This document shows, one piece after another, positions 8,601 to 14,154 of a DNA stretch of 14,154 nucleotides. The notes beneath the pieces were generated by a model that worked only from the letters and a program-made list of their open reading frames with translations, was not told the origin of the DNA and did no database searches. The DNA comes from an uncultured Coriobacteriales bacterium (lineage in GTDB: Bacteria; Actinomycetota; Coriobacteriia; Coriobacteriales; UMGS124), in NCBI GenBank assembly GCA_903789505.1, contig CAIFEU010000031.1, positions 1 to 14,154 on the forward strand, written 5' to 3'. A program made the translations under genes and the position numbers. Numbering within the stretch: position 1 is the stretch's first letter; the number at the start of each line of letters is the position of its first letter.

Positions 8601-10785
8601 CGCCAAGAAGGGCCAGAACGGCGGGTCGGGCACCTACCAGAGCGACGACGCGACCGTCAGCTACGACGAGAAGGGCGTGCTGAGCTACCGCCTGCTGCTC
8701 AACACGTCGAGCGACGACAACGGCACCATCACAATCACGGACACCCTGCCCGCCGGTATGACGGTCGTGGATAACTCGGTCACGGCGACGTTCTTTGACA
8801 GCGAGTACTACTCGACCAAGACCAACTACGCGGGCACGACCTTCGTCGACGGCCAGAACCCCACGTACAGCGCGGTCAAGAACGACGATGGAACCACGAC
8901 GCTCACCATCACAATTTCTGGCTACTCCTACAGCGCCAGCCATCCCCGCGTCGCGGTGACCTACGATGCGTCGGTCGCCGACGACCTCGTGTGGGGTGAC
9001 CCGGCGGCCGAGACGGCGAGCTACACCAACACGGCCGTGTGGAACAATCACACCGACAGCCAGAAGACCACCGTGAAGCGTGACGTCAAGACGGTCGCGA
9101 AGACTGGCACGCAGCTGGACAAGAACGGTAACCCCGTCGTGCTGAACAATGACGTGCCGGTGGTGGAACCCGTGAACAAGGTCCGCTACTACGTGGACAT
9201 CAACCCAGCCGACGAGGACCTGAACCCGCAGGAGGATGCGCTCACGCTCACGGACGCCATGCAGGACACGGACAAGTACGACCCGCAGCTGGACATCTCG
9301 TCGGTCAAGCTCTACGCGTACAGCATCACGGCCGACCACCACCTGGGCGGCGAGATCAGCCCGGACCGCTACTCGGTGCAGTACGACCAAGCAACCGCGA
9401 AGCTCACGGTCACGGTGCCGGACGGCCTGCCCTGCGTGCTCGTGTATGACTACCAGATTGACAAGGACGCCGTCATCAACGACGCCGTGGTCAAGAACGC
9501 CTGCTCGCTGGATGGCTCGTGGAGCAGCGCGAGCGAACTGAAGCTCAAGGAGAGCAGCTCCTCCGCGTCGGCGTACCACAAGCGAATCACGCTGCGCAAG
9601 GTGGACAGCGAGAACTACCAGAAGCCGCTGGACGGCTCCACGTTCACGCTGGCGCGCTGGGACGCGACGTCGCAGACGTGGGTCACGGCGAGCGACGCCG
9701 TGACGCCGAAGGACGGGGCGTTCACCTGGGAGCTGGGCGGCGCGACGCCGGCGCTGACCGCGAACGCCCTGTACCGGCTGGTCGAGACAACCGCGCCGGA
9801 CGGGTACGCGCTTGACCAGACCCCGCGCTACTTTATCTGGATGGACGCGCAGAACAACAAGGACGTCTCGTACAACGCCTCGGGCGCCTCGTCGGCGAAG
9901 AAGCCCGACGGCTCCGCCGGCATCGGCAAGGAGCAGATCACCATCTTCGGCAACGCCGGCGGCACGCTGTACGTACCGAACGCGTACACGCGCCTGACGG
10001 CGAAGAAGGTCTGGGCCAACGAGGACGGCTCCACGGCCGCGGCCCCCGCCGGCTCCAGCGCGACGGTCGAGCTCCGGCGATACACGCGCGAGGACGACCC
10101 CGAGCAGACGTGCACGGTGCACATCCACGCCGAGGGCAACGGCTCGTGGAACGCCGGCACGCTGGACCTCGGGACCCTGCACATCCAGCGCCTCACGCCG
10201 ATTACGCTCAAAATCGACATGTGGAGCGGCATGCAGATGACGGCGTCGGTCGACGGCAAGCAGTACGCGAGCTTCACCCTGACGGGCGGCAGCTACACGC
10301 TCACCATCGACGCGGACAAGTTCTCGGGCGCCTCAGCCGATGTCGACATCAAGGTGACGAACGCGGGGAACCTCCCGAACAGCATGGAGGTCGTGAACTA
10401 CACCAAGCCCGGCGTGAAGGACACGGACCACAAGGTCGTGGAGACGGCGACGCTCGACGCCTCGAACGGCTGGACTAGGAGCTGGGAGAACCTGCCGAAG
10501 TCGGATGGCGCAGGTAACGCGTACCGCTATGAGGTCGTCGAGACCGCCTGTTCGGTCGCGGGGACGACGACCACCTACACGAACAACAACGGCATCCAGA
10601 CGGGCACCATCACGGTGACGAACACGCTGCCGCACCACGAGGAGAATCCGAGCTACACGCTGTCTGAGACCGGCGGCAGGGGTGTGACCGGCCTGTACGC
10701 GGGTGCCGCCGCGGTGGTGGGAGCCTCACTGGCGGGGATTGTCGCGCTGCGTCGAAATGGGCGTGCGGACAGGAGTGCGCGTTAG
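5662..10785 (+). CDS. Large LPXTG-like surface adhesin / pilus tip protein (1707 aa)
   Basis: ATG 5662 is the first start after an in-frame TGA at 5641; GGGGGCCGGA just upstream is a weak ribosome binding site. Signal peptide about 1-47 (hydrophobic AFLVVGIALMAVSFTLLATF). An N-terminal beta-rich domain spans about 48-232. A Pro/Glu/Ala/Ser/Thr acidic linker follows at about 234-352. A DFTDYLTNGTVVQKQ adhesin domain begins near 355. Five further Ig-like/isopeptide-type modules each begin at a lysine: K509 (KSGSLS), K654 (KSGSFD), K783 (KSHTNE), K977 (KQVFAK) and K1147 (KTGTQL). A SpaA domain at about 1309-1400 has E-box glutamate E1375 in YRLVETTAPDGY. A Cna_B domain from about 1442 to 1655 is interrupted by some 110 residues. 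LSETG at 1667-1671, a membrane helix and an Arg-rich tail finish it. The modular build and position suggest a tip adhesin; the ligand is unknown. Confidence 0.9.
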   Translation: MIRLWGEQARVIRGGRSTALHAMAFLVVGIALMAVSFTLLATFANAQTGDTFTGAIDEWSAVYQKSPDAGEDAWARADGAGALDESSDLRLRIAFDIPADGLAGGDSLRYALPSSLQLGDGTQVAVFASDTVGDSDETSARVIGYAQVFGNVMTLIFNSDVATANATTQISAPTATGDSAGGDAATPEQLVTVPGVDIAGFVDLDFGFGQLTTDESGIAQLPLNDWLTLTVAKALPTSEPEAADEQAPEAAPDATGDVEPAAGSEPEPAEEDVTMPEASAANDVEESATPVETTPATAPVPTDVDAGEGSATDDASSAGDSTVAAQAASNASDGSATTNGSGVRHAALLRAAAANSTGIDFTDYLTNGTVVQKQVNGKWTAATEFNDGDDVQVTINYSLPNNLITTDSRTITYQVPTGIAPNEAKSGRALDENGKEIGDYTVGTDGKVTVTFDKAFVEQGDLISGNVTFRGKVYNTGDDAKATIHFGGGASDITVTKPVEEKNDIYTQKSGSLSADHKTASYTVTVGSNKGTSDAVTIEDKVDYSGSNSTGAKPVYQQNSLKIMKVDASGATTEVTGYTPTWGDNDGKGASFSVTGLPALGANEKYVATYTMDMNLVAGATKVDVSNAAGGTSGTHSNWAWGNVSWQQQQEVQKSGSFDPASGKISWRVTVNPNGRDVSGWALSDELPADCTLWGSYTVWGKNTGTLTTGGSNGDNEINYTFPPADKLTDAQKTDTYYVDFWTTAPAGNGQVSNTAKVTESDGSTYSGTTPVDVTHRDYGLAKSHTNESVNDDGTRTETWSVNETLPDTQLTGFTYADTIENAVDADNNDMGAASHYAYAADLESDFRDRLRLVVDNYTEYRYEGASSPTRYHRNDDASQSHDTRDVTFTVTYHDAAGNVVAPTDAATPVKSFTVTLGFADGQQIYAKNLVLDSYRTHVDTSTQAEGSTWTVKNTGSIPEKTSTASHDITKPKTFDKQVFAKKGQNGGSGTYQSDDATVSYDEKGVLSYRLLLNTSSDDNGTITITDTLPAGMTVVDNSVTATFFDSEYYSTKTNYAGTTFVDGQNPTYSAVKNDDGTTTLTITISGYSYSASHPRVAVTYDASVADDLVWGDPAAETASYTNTAVWNNHTDSQKTTVKRDVKTVAKTGTQLDKNGNPVVLNNDVPVVEPVNKVRYYVDINPADEDLNPQEDALTLTDAMQDTDKYDPQLDISSVKLYAYSITADHHLGGEISPDRYSVQYDQATAKLTVTVPDGLPCVLVYDYQIDKDAVINDAVVKNACSLDGSWSSASELKLKESSSSASAYHKRITLRKVDSENYQKPLDGSTFTLARWDATSQTWVTASDAVTPKDGAFTWELGGATPALTANALYRLVETTAPDGYALDQTPRYFIWMDAQNNKDVSYNASGASSAKKPDGSAGIGKEQITIFGNAGGTLYVPNAYTRLTAKKVWANEDGSTAAAPAGSSATVELRRYTREDDPEQTCTVHIHAEGNGSWNAGTLDLGTLHIQRLTPITLKIDMWSGMQMTASVDGKQYASFTLTGGSYTLTIDADKFSGASADVDIKVTNAGNLPNSMEVVNYTKPGVKDTDHKVVETATLDASNGWTRSWENLPKSDGAGNAYRYEVVETACSVAGTTTTYTNNNGIQTGTITVTNTLPHHEENPSYTLSETGGRGVTGLYAGAAAVVGASLAGIVALRRNGRADRSAR

Positions 10786-11036
10786 GGGTATTCGGACGAC
10801 GGACACGTGCAAGGGACGTACGGGGGCGTACGGGCGGCGGGTGCATGCCGACGTGCGCCCCCGCCGTGTTGGTCATGAGAGAGGGCGGGCTGCGGTATCG
10901 CCGCCTTGCGGGTGTGTGTGGGTATATCCTTGCCCAAGGCCCGGCGCCGTGAGCCGCGTCGGTTCTTGCGCGTGCCGACGGTACGCCGCCGACAGCATGC
11001 TTAGGACCTGCCGAACTCGAGGATTAGGAGCATGTC
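10786..11036. other. Intergenic region between pilus locus and EF-hand gene
   Basis: About 250 nt without a credible gene. It holds a candidate terminator hairpin (10835-10866), a short palindrome GTACG/CGTAC (about 10818-10831), a -10-like TATATC at 10923-10928 with no good -35, and a 6-bp hairpin CGTCGG/CCGACG (10957-10962, 10975-10980) that would lie in the leader of the EF-hand gene. Confidence 0.4.
10835..10866 (+). terminator. Candidate terminator of the pilus operon
   Basis: CGGCGGG (10835-10841) pairs with CCCGCCG (10860-10866), 18-nt loop with partial internal pairing, followed by the weak T-run TGTTGGT. It lies 50 nt after the adhesin stop. The long loop and poor T-tract keep confidence low. 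Confidence 0.3.
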
Positions 11037-11501
11037 ATGACCGACCAGGAGCAGACGGGAATCGAAAGCACGGCAGCAGCTGCCGCCAAGGGGGCCGAGA
11101 ATATCGCCGAGGCAGGCAGGAAGGTCGCCGAGGACGTCGCGTCTAGGGCCAAGAACGCTGCGGTCCGCGCGCGGGACGCCCTGGACGCAAACGGTGACGG
11201 TGTCGTCTCTGCCGAGGAGGCACTGGGCGCGCTCGGCAGACGCTTCGACAAGACGTCGGACGCGCTGTCTCAGGCGGCGAATGAGGTCAAGAGCGCCTTT
11301 GACGCGAATGGCGACGGGCAAGTGAGCAGCGAAGAGGTCGGCTCCATCGCCCGCGCAGCTGCGGGCAAGGCGAGCGAAGCGCTCGGAGGCGCCGCCGCGA
11401 AGGCCTCCGGACTTGCGAGGTCCGCTGCCAGCAAGGCGTCCGACCTCGCAGAATCCGCTTCAAAGGGCATGTCCGACGCGATGGGCGGCGACGGGAAGTA
11501 G
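11037..11501 (+). CDS. Small alanine-rich EF-hand protein
   Basis: 154 aa; ATG 11037 has TAGGAG six bases upstream, and the ATG at 11032 is out of frame. There is no signal peptide or membrane helix, so it should be cytoplasmic. Two canonical 12-residue calcium loops are visible: D50-N52-D54-S58-E61 (DANGDGVVSAEE) and D89-N91-D93-S97-E100 (DANGDGQVSSEE). All side-chain ligands at loop positions 1, 3, 5, 9 and 12 are present in both. The rest is Ala/Lys/Ser/Glu-rich, with repeated short units such as AAKASGLARSAASKASDLAESASKG at about 119-144 (read in parts), predicted amphipathic helix or coiled coil, similar in style to LEA-like or apolipoprotein-like repeats. It probably binds Ca2+; its physiological role is unknown. 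It is transcribed in the same direction as the pilus genes but separated by about 250 nt, so it is probably an independent unit. Confidence 0.87.
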   Translation: MTDQEQTGIESTAAAAAKGAENIAEAGRKVAEDVASRAKNAAVRARDALDANGDGVVSAEEALGALGRRFDKTSDALSQAANEVKSAFDANGDGQVSSEEVGSIARAAAGKASEALGGAAAKASGLARSAASKASDLAESASKGMSDAMGGDGK

Positions 11502-11599
11502 TGCCAGGCGGCCGGCGGTGGCTGGGACGGCACCGACGAGGAGAGCGGGTGGCGCCGTCTCGAACGGGGACCGTCGCACATACGCTGAGGCTGGCCGCG

Positions 11600-11629
11600 C
11601 TTGACGCGAAATCGGCGGCTCGCGTCAAG
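11600..11629. repeat. Perfect 10-bp inverted repeat with 10-nt loop
   Basis: CTTGACGCGA (11600-11609) and TCGCGTCAAG (11620-11629) are exact reverse complements around AATCGGCGGC. It lies 98 nt past the EF-hand stop. No T-tract follows on either strand, so it may be a protein-binding dyad, an RNA-stabilising hairpin or a non-canonical terminator. Confidence 0.6.
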
Positions 11630-11851
11630 AATCGGGCGTCGCGTATGCCTTGATGGGGCTTTCCTCGGAGGCGGCACTGGTCATCGCCGGGATGAGGCTA
11701 GAGTTTTTGCAGGTAAGAGCCCTGTCACTTCTGGGGCGTGCGGTGACCGTGCCCTGAGGGGGACCCGGGCGACATCCGCAATCCCCGATTGTTGACGCAG
11801 GAGGTCGGTGGGGCGTCAAATCCCTCAGCTGCGTTCGCAGGGTCCCCGATT

Positions 11852-11954
11852 TTGTCCACAGGTCCGTCCAAGGACGCGCCCTTTGCGGAAGCGCCGTCGC
11901 AGAAGACGTGGGGGAGTCTGCAAGGTCTCCGGTATTGGCCATGGCTGTGGACAA
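11852..11954. promoter_or_regulatory. Pair of inverted TTGTCCACA sites (DnaA-box-like)
   Basis: TTGTCCACA occurs at 11852-11860 on the plus strand and at 11946-11954 on the minus strand; with one extra base each, TTGTCCACAG forms a 10-bp inverted repeat about 83 nt apart. TTGTCCACA equals the DnaA-box form described for high-GC actinobacteria. There is no dnaA, dnaN or AT-rich unwinding region here, so an origin is not supported; it may be a secondary DnaA cluster or a coincidental repeat. Confidence 0.35.
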
Positions 11955-12033
11955 GAACCGCCACAATGCGACCATCGCATGCCTGAGATAACGAGACTTG
12001 CGAAAATGCCAGGTGCCGAGGACAGCATCGGGC

Positions 12034-13383
12034 TCATCGCGAAGGTTTCGAGGGCAGGCCTCTCGGCACCGCGTCCTCCCCGAGGATTCGCGCGCGCACG
12101 TCGCTGGGCACGAGGCTCCCGCCGGTCGCCCACACGACATGGGTCGCGCGGGGGCCCGGCTCGCACAGGCGCCCGATGCGCGCTGGCCCCTGGAACGCCG
12201 CCGCTGCGCTCGGCTCGACGAAGATTCGCTCGCGGTCCCACAGAGCGCGCGTGTAGGGGAGGAGCCGCGCGTCGTCGACGGTGAACTCCCCGCTCATGAA
12301 CGGCTCTATCACGCGCCCGACGAAGCCCGACGGCCGTCCCACCGCGAGGCCGTCGGCGTCGGTGCGGCCGGAGAGCCCCACGTCCTGCACGCAGATGTCG
12401 GAGTGCCTGCCGCTGACCAGCCCGAGCAGCATGCACGGCGCCTGGGTGGGCTCGACGAAGTAGCAGCGCGCCGCGTCGCCGAACACCTGCCTGATGCCGA
12501 ACGTGATCCCGCCCGGCGCGCCGCCAACGCCGCACGGCAGGTAGACGTAGAGCGGGTGGTCCCCGTCGACGGTGACCCCCAGGCCCGCGAGCTGGGCGCC
12601 CAGGCGCTTGGCGGCGACCGCGTAGCCCAGGAACAGGTCGCGGGAGTTCTCGTCGTCCACGAAGTAGCTGGTGGGGTCGGCCTGCGAGCGGGCGCGTCCG
12701 GCACGCACCGCCTCGCCGTAGTCGCCCGCGTACTCGACGACCTCCACGCCGTGGGCGCGCAGCAGGTCCTTCTTCCACTGCTTCGCGTCGATTGACATGT
12801 GGACGACGGCGCGGAACCCCACCGCCGCGCTCGCGATTCCGATGCTCATGCCGAGGTTGCCGGTGGAGCCCACCTGCACGGAGTACCCGGAGAAGAACGC
12901 GCGCGCCTCGTCGCTGGCGAGCTTGGCGTAGTCGTCGTCGACGCCGCTGATCAGGCCATGCTCGAGCGCGAGGTCCTCGGTGTGGCGCAGCACCTCGTAG
13001 ATGCCCCCGCGCGCCTTGACCGAGCCGGCAATCGCCAGGTCGCCGTCGCGCTTGAGCAGCAGGCGGCCCTCGAGCGCGGCGCCCACGGCGGGGGAGTTCA
13101 GCCACGCGCGCATGCGCGGGACCTCGACGAGCGGCGACTCGATGACCCCGCCGGCGGGCCGGGTCTCGGGGAAGCGCGCCATCAGCAGGGGCGCGAACCG
13201 CGCGAGCCGGGCCTCGGCGTCATCGACCTGTTCGATTCCCAGGCCGAAGTCCCGCCGCGCCCGCTCGCGCGCACGTTCGACGGGCAGCTCGCGGGGGTTT
13301 GCCCAGCACAACTCGCGTGCCGCCGCGATGTCCCTCATGACGGCCGCGTCGGCGGCGGTCCTCCCCGCATCGAGTGGTGGCAT
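12034..13383 (-). CDS. dsdA: D-serine ammonia-lyase (D-serine dehydratase)
   Basis: PLP-dependent cytoplasmic enzyme (EC 4.3.1.18) that converts D-serine to pyruvate and ammonia, detoxifying D-serine and allowing its use as carbon and nitrogen source. 449 aa from ATG 13383, close to the 440-odd residues usual for the family. A downstream ATG at 13338 would drop 15 residues; the family aligns from about VMRDIAAARELCWANP, so both starts are possible. Family signatures: RFAPLLMARFPET, GGVIESPLVEVP, K123 in GSVKARGGIYEVL (Schiff-base lysine), SIDAKQWKK with VVEYAGDYGEAV, the phosphate-binding VGSTGNLGMSIG, DDENSRDLFLGYAV, PCGVGGAPGG, EPTQAPCMLLG, GLAVGRPSGFVGR and THVVWATGGSLVP. The family's usual GGGPGG is GGAPGG here. 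No dsdC regulator or D-serine transporter is visible beside it; the next gene upstream on the same strand is a membrane protein 104 nt away. Confidence 0.95.
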   Translation of the reverse strand: MPPLDAGRTAADAAVMRDIAAARELCWANPRELPVERARERARRDFGLGIEQVDDAEARLARFAPLLMARFPETRPAGGVIESPLVEVPRMRAWLNSPAVGAALEGRLLLKRDGDLAIAGSVKARGGIYEVLRHTEDLALEHGLISGVDDDYAKLASDEARAFFSGYSVQVGSTGNLGMSIGIASAAVGFRAVVHMSIDAKQWKKDLLRAHGVEVVEYAGDYGEAVRAGRARSQADPTSYFVDDENSRDLFLGYAVAAKRLGAQLAGLGVTVDGDHPLYVYLPCGVGGAPGGITFGIRQVFGDAARCYFVEPTQAPCMLLGLVSGRHSDICVQDVGLSGRTDADGLAVGRPSGFVGRVIEPFMSGEFTVDDARLLPYTRALWDRERIFVEPSAAAAFQGPARIGRLCEPGPRATHVVWATGGSLVPSDVRARILGEDAVPRGLPSKPSR

Positions 13384-13487
13384 GCCCGCCGCCCTTCCCG
13401 AAACGGCGCGCGGCCGCCTCGCGACGTGGTCGTCCGCCTGCCGGTCGGCGTCCGCCGCCCCGCGGCGCGTCTCACGCCCGTCGGTGG

Positions 13488-13844
13488 CTACAGCAGGACG
13501 ACGCCCAGTAGAGCGGACACGACCGAGATAATGATCGAGCCCAGGAATGCCTGGCCGAAGCTGTCGATGACGATACCACTCTTGAACACGTGGTTCGACA
13601 GCCAGCTGGCGAGCTCGAGCATCAGCGCGTTGATGACGATGGCGAAGATGCCGAGCGTGACGATGGAGACGGGCAGCGAGAGCGCCTGCAGCAGTGGCTT
13701 GATCGAGACGTTGATCAGCGCGAGGAACACGGCGGTCAGCGCGGGGCCGGCGTATCTGCCTCCCAGCGGCCGGATGCCGGGCATGATTCCCACTGCGGCG
13801 AGCACCGCTACGAACGTGATGATCCAGGAGATGATTGCGGTCAT
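13488..13844 (-). CDS. Phage-holin-4 / YvlD-family small membrane protein
   Basis: 118 aa from ATG 13844. An upstream in-frame extension to 13928 adds only an Arg-rich, non-membrane stretch and is rejected; GAGAGGGG (plus-strand 13858-13865) lies 13 nt before the ATG, rather far but usable. Four hydrophobic helices fill the protein: IISWIITFVAVLAAVGIMPG, ALTAVFLALINVSIKPLLQ, LSLPVSIVTLGIFAIVINALMLEL (in parts) and AFLGSIIISVVSALLGVVLL. The motif NVSIKPLLQALSLPVSIVTLGIF, with the Pro-Leu/Leu-Pro pattern between helices 2 and 3, is the hallmark of the PF04020 family. Despite its name the family is mostly chromosomal; nothing else phage-like is present, so no holin function is implied. Precise function is unknown. 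It could share a transcript with dsdA. Confidence 0.85.
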   Translation of the reverse strand: MTAIISWIITFVAVLAAVGIMPGIRPLGGRYAGPALTAVFLALINVSIKPLLQALSLPVSIVTLGIFAIVINALMLELASWLSNHVFKSGIVIDSFGQAFLGSIIISVVSALLGVVLL

Positions 13845-14154
13845 GGTGGTCGAAGTGCCCCTCTCGTGTCCTCGTGCCCGCCGCACATGGCGGCGCGGCG
13901 CCGCTTCCCGCGGCCTCGCAAAGAGCATACTCGGGTGGCATTAGTGGCGCATGAACCGAAGATTAACCGATGCGGCGGCCGATGCGACGGCAGGGGCGAC
14001 GCTCGCAGGTCGCCTTGCCTGCCTACCGGCGACGTACGCTGCCGTCTTACCCGCTGTCGCCTCGCCAGCCGACGCTCGCCCGCAGGTCGCCTTGCCCGCC
14101 AGCCGGTGCGCGCCTGCCTGCCCCAGCGCCCCCGCCCACCTACGCGAGGCGGCC
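13845..14154. other. Intergenic region at window end
   Basis: No credible gene. On the minus strand, TATGCT (13929-13924) could be the -10 of the membrane-protein gene, but no good -35 lies at 16-18 nt. The right-hand part is C-rich and holds an imperfect direct repeat. Confidence 0.4.
13998..14100. repeat. Imperfect direct repeat, copies 13998-14023 and 14071-14100
   Basis: Both copies read GACGCTCGC, then CAGGTCGCCTTGC and then C/T-GCC; the second has a 3-4 nt insertion (CCG) after GACGCTCGC. The unit spacing is about 73 nt. More GCC-TGCC-like fragments follow to the window edge, suggesting a degenerate tandem array that may continue outside. Confidence 0.55.

Larger units (their letters stand above)
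11502..12033. other. Intergenic region between convergent EF-hand and dsdA genes
   Basis: About 530 nt lying between the 3' ends of two convergent genes. No credible protein is seen in any frame. It contains a perfect 10-bp-stem inverted repeat (11600-11629), two copies of TCCCCGATT (11782-11790, 11843-11851), two oppositely oriented TTGTCCACA sites (11852-11860, 11946-11954) and a small hairpin ATGCGA/TCGCAT (11966-11980). A length of this size between convergent genes is more than terminators need, so a non-coding RNA or a dispersed intergenic element is possible. Confidence 0.5.

Noticed and set aside
8503..10182. 559-codon open frame on the minus strand opposite the adhesin
   Set aside because: Same reasoning: compositional shadow of the adhesin, no recognisable domain or ribosome binding site.
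11852..11954. Chromosomal origin of replication
   Set aside because: Only two DnaA-box-like sites, no AT-rich unwinding region and no dnaA, dnaN or rpmH in the window.
11966..11980. Hairpin ATGCGA/TCGCAT as the dsdA terminator
   Set aside because: Only 6 bp with a 3-nt loop and no T-tract on the minus strand; too weak to call.
11825..13105. Minus-strand open frame overlapping dsdA in another frame
   Set aside because: Arg-rich translation in the alternative frame of dsdA; dsdA itself has full family signatures.
13488..13844. True phage holin / prophage remnant
   Set aside because: The PF04020 family is widely chromosomal, and no lysin, portal, terminase or integrase is nearby.
12799..13944. 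Plus-strand open frame opposite dsdA and the membrane protein
   Set aside because: No domain, and it runs opposite two well-supported genes.

Overview
The window is a GC-rich actinobacterial segment. Its gene content best fits the Coriobacteriia (Olsenella/Collinsella/Eggerthella relatives): a LuxR-type regulator with a polytopic membrane N-terminus, a sortase-assembled SpaA/Cna_B pilus locus, GTG starts and strong G/C use at third codon positions. The taxonomic call is inference from gene style, not a database result.

Layout. (1) 1-749, +: 3' part of a membrane-bound LuxR-family regulator, cut by the window edge. (2) 750-1962: a long, mostly non-coding region. It holds an imperfect long inverted repeat (about 868-1026), a GC-rich hairpin (1160-1183) followed by a dubious small ORF with a good ribosome binding site, and then an abrupt AT-rich island (about 1545-1735) with a perfect (AT)16 tract at 1589-1620. 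(3) 1963-10785, +: a four-gene sortase-pilus locus in the order major pilin, class C sortase, minor (probably basal) pilin, 1707-residue adhesin. (4) 11037-11501, +: a small alanine-rich protein with two canonical EF-hand loops. (5) 11502-12033: non-coding, with a perfect 10-bp-stem hairpin and two inverted TTGTCCACA sites. (6) 12034-13383, -: D-serine ammonia-lyase (dsdA). (7) 13488-13844, -: a small four-helix membrane protein of the phage-holin-4/YvlD family. (8) 13845-14154: non-coding, with an imperfect direct repeat at the window end.

How the pilus genes fit together. The major pilin carries a signal peptide, a fimbrial isopeptide (D2-type) domain, a SpaA domain with an E-box and an LPSTG sorting signal. 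The sortase next to it has the His/Cys/Arg triad and should polymerise the shaft. The minor pilin and the giant adhesin also end in sorting signals, but of non-canonical type (VPKTG and LSETG). A 10-bp hairpin lies between the pilin and sortase genes and may set their relative expression.

Most notable. The pilus locus shows two possible off states. The (AT)16 tract sits upstream of it, between a TTGAAT -35-like and a TATGAT -10-like sequence spaced 27 nt apart; losing five repeats would give 17 nt. This recalls the TA-repeat phase switch of Haemophilus hif fimbriae. Independently, the major pilin reading frame is interrupted by a single in-frame TAA (2287-2289), with no frameshift and an intact downstream frame. 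Whether this is a real nonsense mutation, a population variant or a sequence error cannot be decided from the window.
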